Source: an uncultured Succinatimonas sp.
GTDB lineage: Bacteria; Pseudomonadota; Gammaproteobacteria; Enterobacterales; Succinivibrionaceae
Reading direction: 5' to 3'
Assembly: GCA_937896115.1 (NCBI GenBank)
Contig: CALBLB010000079.1
Location: 1-14,815 of the forward strand
Length of the DNA: 14,815 nt
Each line of letters opens with the position of its first letter. Position 1 is the first letter of the stretch. This document shows, piece after piece, positions 1 through 7,494 of this stretch. The notes under the pieces are model-generated. The model was not told the origin of the DNA and made no database searches. It saw only the letters and a program-made list of their open reading frames with translations. The translations under genes and the position numbers were made by a program.

Positions 1-722
1 GTACCGGCATCAAAGGTGCGGTGGTAAATACTAAAACAGGTGAAACGATCACCGAAAGAATAAGACTTTTAACTCCGAAACCGGCAACTCCTGAAGCCGT
101 AGCCGACGTGATTAAAGAGCTTGTTGAAAAAACAGGTTTCAACGGTCCGGTAGCCTGCGGATTTCCTGCCCGCATCACTCAGGGTATTGTCAAGACTGCT
201 GCCAATATCGATAAGTCTTGGATAGACGTACCGGTTGAAAAACTCTTCTCAGACAAATTAGGAAGAGAAGTACCTGTAGTCAACGATGCCGATGCTGCCG
301 GGTTGTGTGAATTGAAATTCGGTGCTGCCAAGGATTTTAAAGGACAGATCCTCTTTTTAACCATAGGCACTGGCATAGGCTCAGCTTTGTTTGCAAACGG
401 AGTCATGTACCAGGGATCGGAGCTTGGTCATCTAAAATTCAAAGGAGACATTGCCGAACATTACTGCTCGGCACTGGTTCGTGAGCAAGAAGAACTCAAG
501 TGGAAGATTTGGGGTAAACGTCTTGCCGAATATTTAAACTACGTGAATTTTTTGTTTTGCCCTGATCTCTTTATTATCGGCGGCGGAGTATCGGCGAAAT
601 TTGAAAAATATCGCGAGCAATTACCCAAAGAGCTGAACATAGTTCCGGCAAAATGCTTAAATCATGCAGGGATCATAGGGGCTGCGGCTTTCGGAGCCGT
701 ACGTCTTGGAGAAAACACCTGA
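1..722 (+). CDS. ppgK: Polyphosphate glucokinase (ROK family), 5' end missing
   Basis: Phosphorylates glucose to glucose-6-phosphate, in this subfamily with polyphosphate (often also ATP) as donor; cytosolic. The reading frame is open from base 3 (codons for TGIKGAVVN), so the true start lies left of the window and the GTG at 21 is internal. Signatures in order: the end of the first phosphate loop (TGIKG), the substrate stretch KTAANIDKSWI, NDADAAG with the catalytic-type Asp, the second phosphate loop LTIGTGIGSA, ELGHLKFKG and IIGGGVS near the C-terminus. These match the actinobacterial-type polyphosphate glucokinase pattern. The Cys-rich zinc motif of typical ROK repressors and kinases is absent, as is usual for this subfamily. 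The stop (720-722) is 5 bases from the stop of convergent recJ. Family call is firm; donor preference is inferred from family. Confidence 0.9.
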   Translation, partial: TGIKGAVVNTKTGETITERIRLLTPKPATPEAVADVIKELVEKTGFNGPVACGFPARITQGIVKTAANIDKSWIDVPVEKLFSDKLGREVPVVNDADAAGLCELKFGAAKDFKGQILFLTIGTGIGSALFANGVMYQGSELGHLKFKGDIAEHYCSALVREQEELKWKIWGKRLAEYLNYVNFLFCPDLFIIGGGVSAKFEKYREQLPKELNIVPAKCLNHAGIIGAAAFGAVRLGENT

Positions 723-727
723 CAAAA

Positions 728-2440
728 TCAAATCGGTTCAACAGCTTCAAGTCTTACCTGCAGACGCTCTGTGCCTTGATAACGACTGACATCAAGTGCA
801 TAGGCGGCTTTTACCTCTATACCGGGGATCAAGGCTTTTTCACGCAACGAGGCACGAAAGCGGATCGCATAAATATTTTTACCGGTAGGACTTTGTAAAG
901 TAAAACGCAAATGACGGTTCTGAATCGGCGTAACCGAGATGATCTTAAATTCACCGTCAAACAGAGGCTCGGGGAAGCCTTCTCCCCAAGGTCCCAGTTT
1001 TTCTATCTTACGGGCAAAATCTAAAGTAAGATTTTTTTCATCCAGCTCGCCGTCGGTTACCAATTCCTGCTCGCAAGGCTCCTGCAGATATTCAAGAGAT
1101 AATGACGCAAATACCGATCGGAAAGTATCTAAGGATTCTTCCCGTATGGTTGCTCCGGCGGCCATTGCATGGCCGCCGCCTTGTAAAAGTAGTCCGGGAT
1201 GCTCGGCAGAAATACGCTTTAAAATTTTTCCCAAAGGAACTCCGGGAACTGATCTTGCCGATCCTTTTAAGATCCCGTTTTCACCTGAAAAGATAAAACA
1301 AGGGACACCGTACTCGGTTTTTAATTTTCCTGCTATAAGTCCGCTTATGCCTGAAAGCCAATGTTTTCTGCATAAAGTAAGCGCACCGCTGGTCTTACCG
1401 TCGGTGTTTTCCGCATCTTCTCGGGCTTCTTTTAAAAACACTCTTTCAAAATCACCGCGACGGCGATTGCATAAATCAAGGCGGGATGACAATTCGTCTG
1501 CTTTGACCGGATCATCGGTCAGCAATAAATCCAATGCAGGATTGTCAGGAAGCTTGATCCTGCCTGCTGCATTCAATCTGGGGCAAAGTTCAAAGCCTAT
1601 ACCGTGAGGATCAACTTCATCCAAAGAACAACGGGTATGCGAAGCCAAGGCCCTGATCCCGGGAATGGTTTTCCCGCTGCGCATTCTTAAAAGACCTGCT
1701 TTAACCAGTCTGCGATTATTAGGATCAAACTCTACGACATCTCCGACAGTACCCAAAGTTACGAGATCCAAAAAATCAGCCATTACCGGCTTTGCTATCC
1801 CTGTTCTCTCATAAAATCCGCGAGCATCTAGTTCAGAACGCACGGCACAAAGTACGTAAAACAAGACCCCTGCACCGCATAAAGCTGTAGATCCGAATTC
1901 ACTGTCGGATCTTTTAGGATCTACAACTGCTATTGCTTCAGGAAGTTTGTTAGGACACTCGTGGTGATCGGTAATAACTAAAGAAATATCAAGCTTTAAG
2001 GCTTGATCAGCTGCCTCAACACATCCTATCCCGTTGTCTACGGTAAGAATAAGATTGATCCCCTGTTCTGCCGCCTTATCAACCTCACTAACGGAAAGAC
2101 CGTAACCTCCGTCATAACGTGAAGGTACTTTACAGATCACCTTATCGTTTTTACAACCTATGGCTCGTAAGGCACGAATTCCGAGGGCTGCTCCAGTCAT
2201 TCCGTCGACATCGTAATCGCCGAAAACCAGAATACTTTCGTCATGTTCAACGGCATCGGCTATACGAGAAGCTGCTTTTTTGATATCAGGCAGTGATTTA
2301 AAGTGCAGAAGATCTTTTAACTCACAAGTAGCATCAGAAACAGAGTTGATGCCTCTTGATGCTAAGATTTTGCGTACCGCAGGATCTGCTATGTCTAACA
2401 ACTGACTGTCATCTGCTACTTCACGCCTGACTATTTTCAC
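728..2440 (-). CDS. recJ: Single-stranded-DNA-specific 5'-3' exonuclease RecJ
   Basis: Degrades single-stranded DNA 5' to 3' in RecF-pathway recombination, base excision and mismatch repair; cytosolic, Mn/Mg dependent. The 570 residues match the usual length (about 577 in E. coli). Visible motifs: DYDVDG (75-80), TVDNG (133-137), the DHH triad (158-160), VVDPKR (172-177), GTVGDVV (230-236), PRLNAAGR (287-294), and the DHHA1 motif GGGHAMAAG (421-429). The start is GTG at 2440: a perfect Shine-Dalgarno AAGGAGGT (2445-2452 on the complement) sits 4-5 bases upstream, which decides the start. The gene is transcribed away from the AT-rich island and is not part of its operon by composition, although it lies downstream of it on the same strand. 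Codon use and GC are like prmA. Nothing looks damaged. Confidence 0.97.
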   Translation of the reverse strand: MKIVRREVADDSQLLDIADPAVRKILASRGINSVSDATCELKDLLHFKSLPDIKKAASRIADAVEHDESILVFGDYDVDGMTGAALGIRALRAIGCKNDKVICKVPSRYDGGYGLSVSEVDKAAEQGINLILTVDNGIGCVEAADQALKLDISLVITDHHECPNKLPEAIAVVDPKRSDSEFGSTALCGAGVLFYVLCAVRSELDARGFYERTGIAKPVMADFLDLVTLGTVGDVVEFDPNNRRLVKAGLLRMRSGKTIPGIRALASHTRCSLDEVDPHGIGFELCPRLNAAGRIKLPDNPALDLLLTDDPVKADELSSRLDLCNRRRGDFERVFLKEAREDAENTDGKTSGALTLCRKHWLSGISGLIAGKLKTEYGVPCFIFSGENGILKGSARSVPGVPLGKILKRISAEHPGLLLQGGGHAMAAGATIREESLDTFRSVFASLSLEYLQEPCEQELVTDGELDEKNLTLDFARKIEKLGPWGEGFPEPLFDGEFKIISVTPIQNRHLRFTLQSPTGKNIYAIRFRASLREKALIPGIEVKAAYALDVSRYQGTERLQVRLEAVEPI

Positions 2441-2470
2441 GATTACCTCCTTGTCAGTGACAAGAGTAGT

Positions 2471-2479
2471 ATTTTAACA
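2471..2479 (-). promoter_or_regulatory. Extended -10 promoter element for recJ
   Basis: On the minus strand the sequence reads TGTTAAAATAC, an extended -10 (TGn then TAAAAT), about 30 bases before the recJ GTG. This gives a leader of about 24 bases that contains the strong Shine-Dalgarno. No convincing -35 is seen at 17 bases. The identical core TGTTAAAATAC occurs ahead of the gene at 10433, so it may be a favoured promoter form in this genome. Confidence 0.5.
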
Positions 2480-2488
2480 TGCATAAAG

Positions 2489-2509
2489 TAACAGACGTCG
2501 ATTCTGTTA
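2489..2509. repeat. 7-bp perfect inverted repeat in the recJ/island gap
   Basis: TAACAGA and TCTGTTA are perfect inverted arms around a 7-base loop. The repeat lies just upstream of the recJ -10 element and downstream of the last island gene. It could be an operator, or a weak transcript end for the island operon; on the minus strand the arm is followed only by CTTTATG, not a proper U-tract. A second arm pair, AGTATA/TATACT, lies at 2517-2536. The order of half-sites (ACAG before CTGT) is the reverse of a LexA box. Confidence 0.4.
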
Positions 2510-2563
2510 TTTATAAAGTATATGTATATTTATACTAAATAATAACTTAAATGACAGAATGTT

Positions 2564-3610
2564 TTATTTGATAATCAATTTGCAAAAATAAAAAATAATA
2601 GAAAATATTTCCCCAAACCATTTAAAAAAAACAATCAATGGAGTTGTAAATTTTTTATAATGTTTAAATAATTTTTTTCTATTCGTGTTTACGTAAAACT
2701 TTAAAACCTGCTCTTTTTTTATAAAACTATCTTTTTTTAAAGAAAAACTATCATCACAATATTTTTTATATTTTTCAAGGAACACAGAAAAATTTATCAA
2801 TCCAGGCACTTGATATTCATGTTTAAGTATCCAATTTTGTTTTCTTGAAGCAACTCCAGACATATCTGAATCTAAAAAAATAAAATTATTAAATAATATC
2901 TTTTCAGACATTAAAAAAGTATCATAATCGTTAACATCTGACCAATCATCATATTTAATATTAGAAAAATTCTTTCTAACAATACCTAAACATAAAAATT
3001 GTTCTGGGGAGAATTTCCAGCACAAGAAAGGATACGGGCTTTTATTCGGGTATTTACATTTCCAAGAATATAATTCCTCATCTTTTGGTAAATCTACACT
3101 ATTAACATAACTTTTTAAATCTTCGGTAAGACCGAAAAAGAAAAAATCAGAAGGATGAAAAAAAATAGGTGGATTATAATTTGTATCTGAAAAAAATCTG
3201 CTATATGAGGATAAAACAATTACTCTATGTGAAAAAATTAAATATTTTTCATTTCTCTTTTGGAAAAGATCAAAATATTTTAAAAAATCACAGGATGTAA
3301 GAAAAAAATCAGTTCTCAACTTGATAGTATATTTTCTTTCAACTTCATTTATACCATTTTTAGTAGAGATTAATTGTCTTTTAAAATTATTTGTGCTCAT
3401 TAGAACTTGTTTTATTCCACCTGGATCTTTATTAAAGATGACTTTATCAAAATCCAAGTAATCAACTTTAGTTCCTTCCCAAGTTGAAAGGATAATTTCT
3501 GAATTAGGTAAAAATTTCCTTACAGAATTAAGACAATCAATAGTTTGTTGACCTAGAACTGCACCTTGTACAACTACCGATATATCTCGATCAGAAATAA
3601 TGCCATTCAT
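2564..3610 (-). CDS. WavE-family glycosyltransferase (last gene of the island)
   Basis: Member of the WavE lipopolysaccharide-synthesis family (Pfam WavE), predicted to add a sugar to LPS core or a related glycan at the inner face of the membrane. Family marks: SVVVQGAV (11-18), the LSTWEG block (41-46), and KLRTDFF (97-103), the acidic/RTD motif expected in the active site. The final 20 residues (about 329-348) are hydrophobic and aromatic, with lysines before and after, so they may anchor the protein to the membrane. The ATG at 3610 is supported by AAGGAA seven bases upstream. It follows the cupin gene by 31 bases and is the most AT-rich gene here. It is a distant relative of the other WavE-type gene (8887-9903), sharing the motif series but little else by eye. 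Donor and acceptor cannot be told. Confidence 0.8.
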   Translation of the reverse strand: MNGIISDRDISVVVQGAVLGQQTIDCLNSVRKFLPNSEIILSTWEGTKVDYLDFDKVIFNKDPGGIKQVLMSTNNFKRQLISTKNGINEVERKYTIKLRTDFFLTSCDFLKYFDLFQKRNEKYLIFSHRVIVLSSYSRFFSDTNYNPPIFFHPSDFFFFGLTEDLKSYVNSVDLPKDEELYSWKCKYPNKSPYPFLCWKFSPEQFLCLGIVRKNFSNIKYDDWSDVNDYDTFLMSEKILFNNFIFLDSDMSGVASRKQNWILKHEYQVPGLINFSVFLEKYKKYCDDSFSLKKDSFIKKEQVLKFYVNTNRKKLFKHYKKFTTPLIVFFKWFGEIFSIIFYFCKLIIK

Positions 3611-3641
3611 ATATTTATTCCTTAAATAGCAAACATTTTAA

Positions 3642-3962
3642 TTAAACATACTTATCATTTTTAACGCATGGAATTTTAACAACAACGCAATTAGTATTAT
3701 TTTCAAGACATTCAAAATCTGTAGATTCTCCTGGTTCCATTAAAATAATTGAACCTGCAACATGTTCAATTCCGTTCATTTTTACTTTGCCAGATGCTAC
3801 CAAAGTATACTCGCTTGCTACTTTATGAAAATGTTTACTTTCGTGATCACCTTTTTGGTATTTTTTTAAAGCAATTTCGAATAAATCTGTTTTCAAACAA
3901 GATGGTTCGAAATTACCGATAAACCACCCTTTTATCATTTTATCCAAATTAAAAATCTTCAT
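3642..3962 (-). CDS. Small single-domain cupin protein
   Basis: A 106-residue cupin. The first cupin motif is clear: G38, then HFH at 44-46, E51 and G58, giving three likely metal ligands. The second motif (PGESTDFEC, about 77-85) lacks the usual histidine. Such small cupins recur in nucleotide-sugar clusters, where they may act as epimerase, isomerase or dioxygenase-like enzymes or as sugar-binding proteins; no reaction can be assigned from sequence. The ATG at 3962 has a good Shine-Dalgarno (TAGGAG, six bases upstream) that lies inside the end of the methyltransferase gene; the two genes overlap by 14 bases, so translation is probably coupled. Confidence 0.75.
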   Translation of the reverse strand: MKIFNLDKMIKGWFIGNFEPSCLKTDLFEIALKKYQKGDHESKHFHKVASEYTLVASGKVKMNGIEHVAGSIILMEPGESTDFECLENNTNCVVVKIPCVKNDKYV

Positions 3963-4815
3963 GACATTCTCCTAAATATTTTGTAACATTTTTTATTGAT
4001 AGATTATTTGAAAAAATTATCATTTCTTTTTTCTTGTGATGAAAACCATTCCTTAGAAAATCAAGAGAAAATATTCTGTACTTAGAGTAAAGTTTTTCTA
4101 TAAGTTCATTCTGATCATATGACGTTACCCACCGAGTCTTACATGAATCTAAAGAATGCTTTAATAACTCATGTTCTTCTTTTGAAAAAAAACAAGAATA
4201 CAAAGATTTACCTTTTGAAACATAGGGAGGATCTATATATAAAAAATTTTCTATAGAATTAAAACTTTTTATAAATCCTATTCCATCTTTATTGCTTATT
4301 TCTATATTTAATGCATATTTTTTTATTATCTGAATTCTATCTATTAAATGTCTTACATTAAATCGAGCATCAAGCAAATATTTTCCCTTTTGCCCCACTC
4401 CGCCAATAACACCACCTTTTATAATTCCAGATATATTTGTCCTGTTTAAATAAAACAAAGCATGAGCTAGTTTTCTTCTATCAAAAATACGCTTAGACAA
4501 ATCATATTGATATTTATATTTTTTCCACTCCTCTATTGAAATCTGCAAGGACTCCAACCATTCACAAAACTCATCAGGAAATTCTAAAATTTCCTTCCAA
4601 AAGGAATAAACAGCAATGTCTTTATCATTTATAATCAATCTTTGAATATTATTATTAATCAAGAGTTTCAAACCTAACCCTGCACCACCAGCGAATCCCT
4701 CTACAAAACACACAGGAACTATAAAATTTTCTTTTATCAAATCGCTGATCAAAGGGTATAATAAACTTTTGCCGCCTGGATAACGTAATGGTGAAATAAA
4801 GCCGTTACTTGCCAT
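3949..4815 (-). CDS. D12-class (Dam-type) N6-adenine DNA methyltransferase
   Basis: Transfers a methyl group from S-adenosylmethionine to adenine N6 in DNA. Motifs in the order of the D12/Dam class: PLRYPGGKS (9-17), the SAM-binding FVEGFAGGAGL (37-47), INDKD (62-66), FYLNRTNISG (121-130), the catalytic IDPPYV (194-199), and SYDQNELIEKLY towards the C-terminus. At 288 residues from this start it is of normal length for the class. I prefer the ATG at 4815; an upstream TTG at 4839 would add eight residues with no better ribosome site. It overlaps the ParB-like gene by 11 bases and the cupin by 14, so it is an integral operon member. Specificity could be GATC as in Dam, but that is not visible. 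No endonuclease gene is adjacent, so this is not an obvious restriction-modification pair. Confidence 0.88.
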   Translation of the reverse strand: MASNGFISPLRYPGGKSLLYPLISDLIKENFIVPVCFVEGFAGGAGLGLKLLINNNIQRLIINDKDIAVYSFWKEILEFPDEFCEWLESLQISIEEWKKYKYQYDLSKRIFDRRKLAHALFYLNRTNISGIIKGGVIGGVGQKGKYLLDARFNVRHLIDRIQIIKKYALNIEISNKDGIGFIKSFNSIENFLYIDPPYVSKGKSLYSCFFSKEEHELLKHSLDSCKTRWVTSYDQNELIEKLYSKYRIFSLDFLRNGFHHKKKEMIIFSNNLSIKNVTKYLGECHEDF

Positions 4816-6136
4816 GAGAAATAGAGAGCATTTTTCCAATAATGATAGCTAAAGCTACAACTTTGTCTTTTGATTTCTCAGCCTGATATCCGTGTGCACC
4901 TTGTTGTAATAATTTAATGAGACTTTGTTGATTAATTGACTCTGCACTTAATAAGTTTTTTTCTTCTGTTGATAGATACTTATGAGCTTTCTCAAAATAT
5001 CTATTAACATAATCATCAATTGAGCTTGTTTTATGGTCTACGGCTAAAGAATCTGAAGAAGCCATTTCCACAAGTAATCTTAAGGAAACACGAAAGATCC
5101 TATAAACATCTTCAGAAAATTTCTCTTTTTGTTTAGAAACGATCTTATAAAGATTCTGAAGATCTCTATAAAGATTATTAACAGGAGATTGTATTAAAGA
5201 AAGATCTTCACCAAATAACTTAGCCCTATAATTTAAAAAAGATGTCTTCTTAACTTGCTTTTTATTTTCAACATCGCTACTTGTATCTGTTTGATTATCT
5301 ACCCTATTTTCATATCCAGTTTCACGGGTATCACTACTGGGATAATTATTTCCTTTTCCACCAATAAAAAAGCTTTCCCTAGTTCCATCTTTTTTTAATT
5401 CAATAATATTTTTTATATCGTCATCAAGAATTGTATATACGTCACCTCTATTAGATCTTGTATTTATAAATCCATTACTGACTTGATCAAGCAGATTAAT
5501 TATAATCTTTTTTAGTTCATCTAAAGTATAAGGGCAACTAATAAAGCCACTGCTATCTATATCAATATTTAACTTTGACAATTTATTTGCAGATAACAAT
5601 TCATCTTTTACAAATACTTTATTAATATCAGGATGTAAATTTATATAATCATCTAATAAATCATTAATTATTAAAAAAACAGATTTCTTTTTCCCTAAAT
5701 ATTTATAACAAAAAAAATCTCTGTCTAAAGGTTTCCATCCACCTCTCTCTGAATGTTTTCTAAGAACATATTGCAAAGCTGTATTCTCATCACATACATT
5801 ACACGGCATTTCCTGTTCTACATATGGATATTTTCTTATTGACGAATCTCCATTAAAAAATCCTAATGATAAATTGGCCAAAATAACTCTACGATTACCA
5901 TCATAAACTATGGGAGAATTATCCTTGTAAACTACTGTAGGAAGTTCACTGTAAAAGTAAAGATCTCCCATGTCTTTGGCAAATTCCCTTAATTTCCACA
6001 CATTATTTTTGTCTTCAAGGGCATGTTTAATTATGGCATTGTTATCTGCTTCTTTAGAGATCGGATCTCTTGGATTTTCAGACCATAAAATTAAATCACT
6101 AACTTTTATTTTCTTAACATCTTGAAAAAAGCTCAT
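4805..6136 (-). CDS. ParB/Srx N-terminal domain protein of unknown role
   Basis: The N-terminal ~140 residues show a ParB/sulfiredoxin-type domain: KVSDLILWSENPRDP (11-25), LPTVVYKDNSPIVYDGNRRV (65-84, where DGNRRV stands for the GERR nucleotide-binding box), then LRKHSERGGWKPLDRDFF (125-142), equivalent to the ENIQR/L-P-E helix of ParB. The remaining 300 residues match nothing I recognise; residues about 260-300 are polar and low in complexity and the end is helical. ParB-domain proteins bind and hydrolyse CTP and DNA, act as nucleases, or (SerK, SbnI) are free-serine kinases. Pairing with a DNA methyltransferase favours a DNA role; sitting in a glycan operon leaves the small-molecule option open. 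The start is the ATG at 6136, served by AGGTGG, rather than the GTG at 6139. No parA is near. Confidence 0.75.
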   Translation of the reverse strand: MSFFQDVKKIKVSDLILWSENPRDPISKEADNNAIIKHALEDKNNVWKLREFAKDMGDLYFYSELPTVVYKDNSPIVYDGNRRVILANLSLGFFNGDSSIRKYPYVEQEMPCNVCDENTALQYVLRKHSERGGWKPLDRDFFCYKYLGKKKSVFLIINDLLDDYINLHPDINKVFVKDELLSANKLSKLNIDIDSSGFISCPYTLDELKKIIINLLDQVSNGFINTRSNRGDVYTILDDDIKNIIELKKDGTRESFFIGGKGNNYPSSDTRETGYENRVDNQTDTSSDVENKKQVKKTSFLNYRAKLFGEDLSLIQSPVNNLYRDLQNLYKIVSKQKEKFSEDVYRIFRVSLRLLVEMASSDSLAVDHKTSSIDDYVNRYFEKAHKYLSTEEKNLLSAESINQQSLIKLLQQGAHGYQAEKSKDKVVALAIIIGKMLSISHGK

Positions 6137-6146
6137 CACATTCCAC

Positions 6147-6860
6147 CTATTTTCTTATAATTTCATTAATTCGAATCAAATCAGATAGAATCAGATAATC
6201 TTTCTTTAAAATCTCGTAAACACCTATCGCTTTAGATTTTAAAATTAATTCGTTCAATGCTGAAGCAATATAGTACTTTCCCATTAGGCTTGAATCTTTT
6301 TTTATAGAATCGAATGCACAATCAACAAAATCAATACCTTTTTTAAAATACGAGATCCCCGCAAAAGCATGATCAGATATAGGTTTCTTATCACTCACTT
6401 CAATCACTTTTTCATCTTTATCCAAAAGCACAGAACTATATCTTGGACTGACTGAACGGAATGTGATAAGGCCACAATCTAAATTCCTTTTTCTAAAATT
6501 ATCTATTGTAGGAAGAATAGGCTGCTTAATAAAGCGATCGCCATTAATGATTAGCAATTCATCATTTGTATTAATTTGTTCTATTGCAAAAAGAGCAGAA
6601 CATAACTCTCCTGATGTGTCACCATTTAATTCTAATACGGAACAATTTGGGCATAGAATCTTTAAAGAATCACCCAAGAAAAAATTTTCCTGGTCTTCCT
6701 TTTTGATCACACAAATTACATTTGTGGAAATTTCCGCGATTGATTCCAAAATACGTTGAATTAAAGGTTTATTGCTAATTTCATACAAATATTTTGGAAA
6801 TTCATTGGATTTACTTGAAATTTCATCAGATGCATCTGCCATTAAAATTAAGGTATTCAT
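6147..6860 (-). CDS. Nucleotidyltransferase-like protein with degenerate nucleotide loop
   Basis: A 237-residue protein of the sugar-phosphate nucleotidyltransferase fold, related to the one at 8117-8869. Conserved: FPKYLYEISNKPLI (21-34) with the active-site-type Lys of PK-L, SGELCSALFA (83-92, equivalent to the base-binding EGQ-SV-LA loop), INGDRF (105-110) with the metal Asp, and the central strand pattern. The glycine-rich start loop that grips the triphosphate (usually G-G-G-TR or AG-GSRF) is replaced by MADASDEISSKS (7-18), with no glycine and an acidic patch. It may be a divergent active enzyme, since some capsule-locus relatives also have atypical loops, or a non-catalytic partner of the upstream enzyme. 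The ATG at 6860 is preceded by GGAAGGA. It sits 4 bases after the HAD gene and its stop overlaps the Shine-Dalgarno of the ParB-like gene. Confidence 0.72.
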   Translation of the reverse strand: MNTLILMADASDEISSKSNEFPKYLYEISNKPLIQRILESIAEISTNVICVIKKEDQENFFLGDSLKILCPNCSVLELNGDTSGELCSALFAIEQINTNDELLIINGDRFIKQPILPTIDNFRKRNLDCGLITFRSVSPRYSSVLLDKDEKVIEVSDKKPISDHAFAGISYFKKGIDFVDCAFDSIKKDSSLMGKYYIASALNELILKSKAIGVYEILKKDYLILSDLIRINEIIRK

Positions 6861-6864
6861 AACA

Positions 6865-7494
6865 TCAGTGTCCTTCCAATTCTACTATTCTGTTTTTGAT
6901 ATTTAAAAAGTTAACATCATATACAGTGTTAACTTTTAAAACTCCGGCTCCACTAGCCTCTGCCGCTTTAATTCCATTAAAATTATCTTCAACAATCAGA
7001 CATTCCTCAGGTTTGAGATTAAATCTTTTAATTGCTGTCAGATAAATTTCAGGATCAGGCTTCGGTTTTTTGACGTCCTCATTTGATAAAAAGAAATCTA
7101 AATACTTTTTTAAATCTGCTTTTTCCATCATTACATCGACAGAATGTCTGATAGAATTAGAAGCAACTGCTAAACCGTACCCTTCTGATTTCAATTTAGA
7201 TAATGCATATTCATGCACAAATTTAGGCTTACACTTCAAATAAACATATTCCATCGTATAAATTTGTTTCATTTGATTGATAAATTGATGCAAACCTCTT
7301 GGCAAACCTCTTTGTAAAGTTAAAATTTCTAATTTCTTAGAAGTAGGTAAACCGTCAAAAGTTACTAAATGATCATATCTGGAAATTTCAAACCCAAAGA
7401 GTCTTAAAGCTTTATTTAAAGCCTCGTAATGCCATTCTTTAGCATCAATTAAGACTCCGTCCATATCAAAAATTACAGCTTTAATCTTTGCCAT
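6865..7494 (-). CDS. HAD-superfamily phosphatase/phosphoglucomutase-like hydrolase
   Basis: HAD subfamily IA enzyme of the beta-phosphoglucomutase/phosphatase type. Motif I is IFDMDGVLID (8-17) with nucleophile D10 and acid-base D12, followed by a helical cap; motif II is VASNS (110-114), motif III is the Lys in VKKPKPDPEIY (141-151), and motif IV is VEDNFNGIKAA (168-178). All catalytic residues are present. It probably removes phosphate from, or isomerises, a sugar or polyol phosphate feeding the neighbouring nucleotidyltransferases. I use the ATG at 7494, giving the canonical short start MAKIKAVIFD; an upstream TTG at 7515 would add seven residues not typical of the family. It overlaps the GDPD-like gene by 14 bases and is followed after 4 bases by the second nucleotidyltransferase. 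Substrate unknown. Confidence 0.88.
   Translation of the reverse strand: MAKIKAVIFDMDGVLIDAKEWHYEALNKALRLFGFEISRYDHLVTFDGLPTSKKLEILTLQRGLPRGLHQFINQMKQIYTMEYVYLKCKPKFVHEYALSKLKSEGYGLAVASNSIRHSVDVMMEKADLKKYLDFFLSNEDVKKPKPDPEIYLTAIKRFNLKPEECLIVEDNFNGIKAAEASGAGVLKVNTVYDVNFLNIKNRIVELEGH

Noticed and set aside
21..23. GTG as the start of the glucokinase gene
   Set aside because: The frame is open to the first base of the window and the codons before the GTG encode the end of the first phosphate loop, so the start lies outside.
685..699. CGGCT/AGCCG hairpin as a terminator at the end of ppgK
   Set aside because: Only a 5-bp stem within coding sequence and no T-run follows.
939..1607. Long plus-strand open frame opposite recJ
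   Set aside because: It is antisense to an intact, motif-complete recJ, has no ribosome site and its translation resembles no protein.
2489..2509. LexA (SOS) box upstream of recJ
   Set aside because: The half-sites are in reverse order (ACAG before CTGT) with the wrong spacing.
4816..4839. TTG at 4839 as the methyltransferase start
   Set aside because: It adds eight residues outside the family pattern and has no Shine-Dalgarno; the ATG at 4815 gives the usual short lead to PLRYPGGKS.
3949..6136. Classical restriction-modification system
   Set aside because: The partner of the methyltransferase is a ParB-domain protein with no recognisable endonuclease motif apart from the fold, so restriction is not supported.
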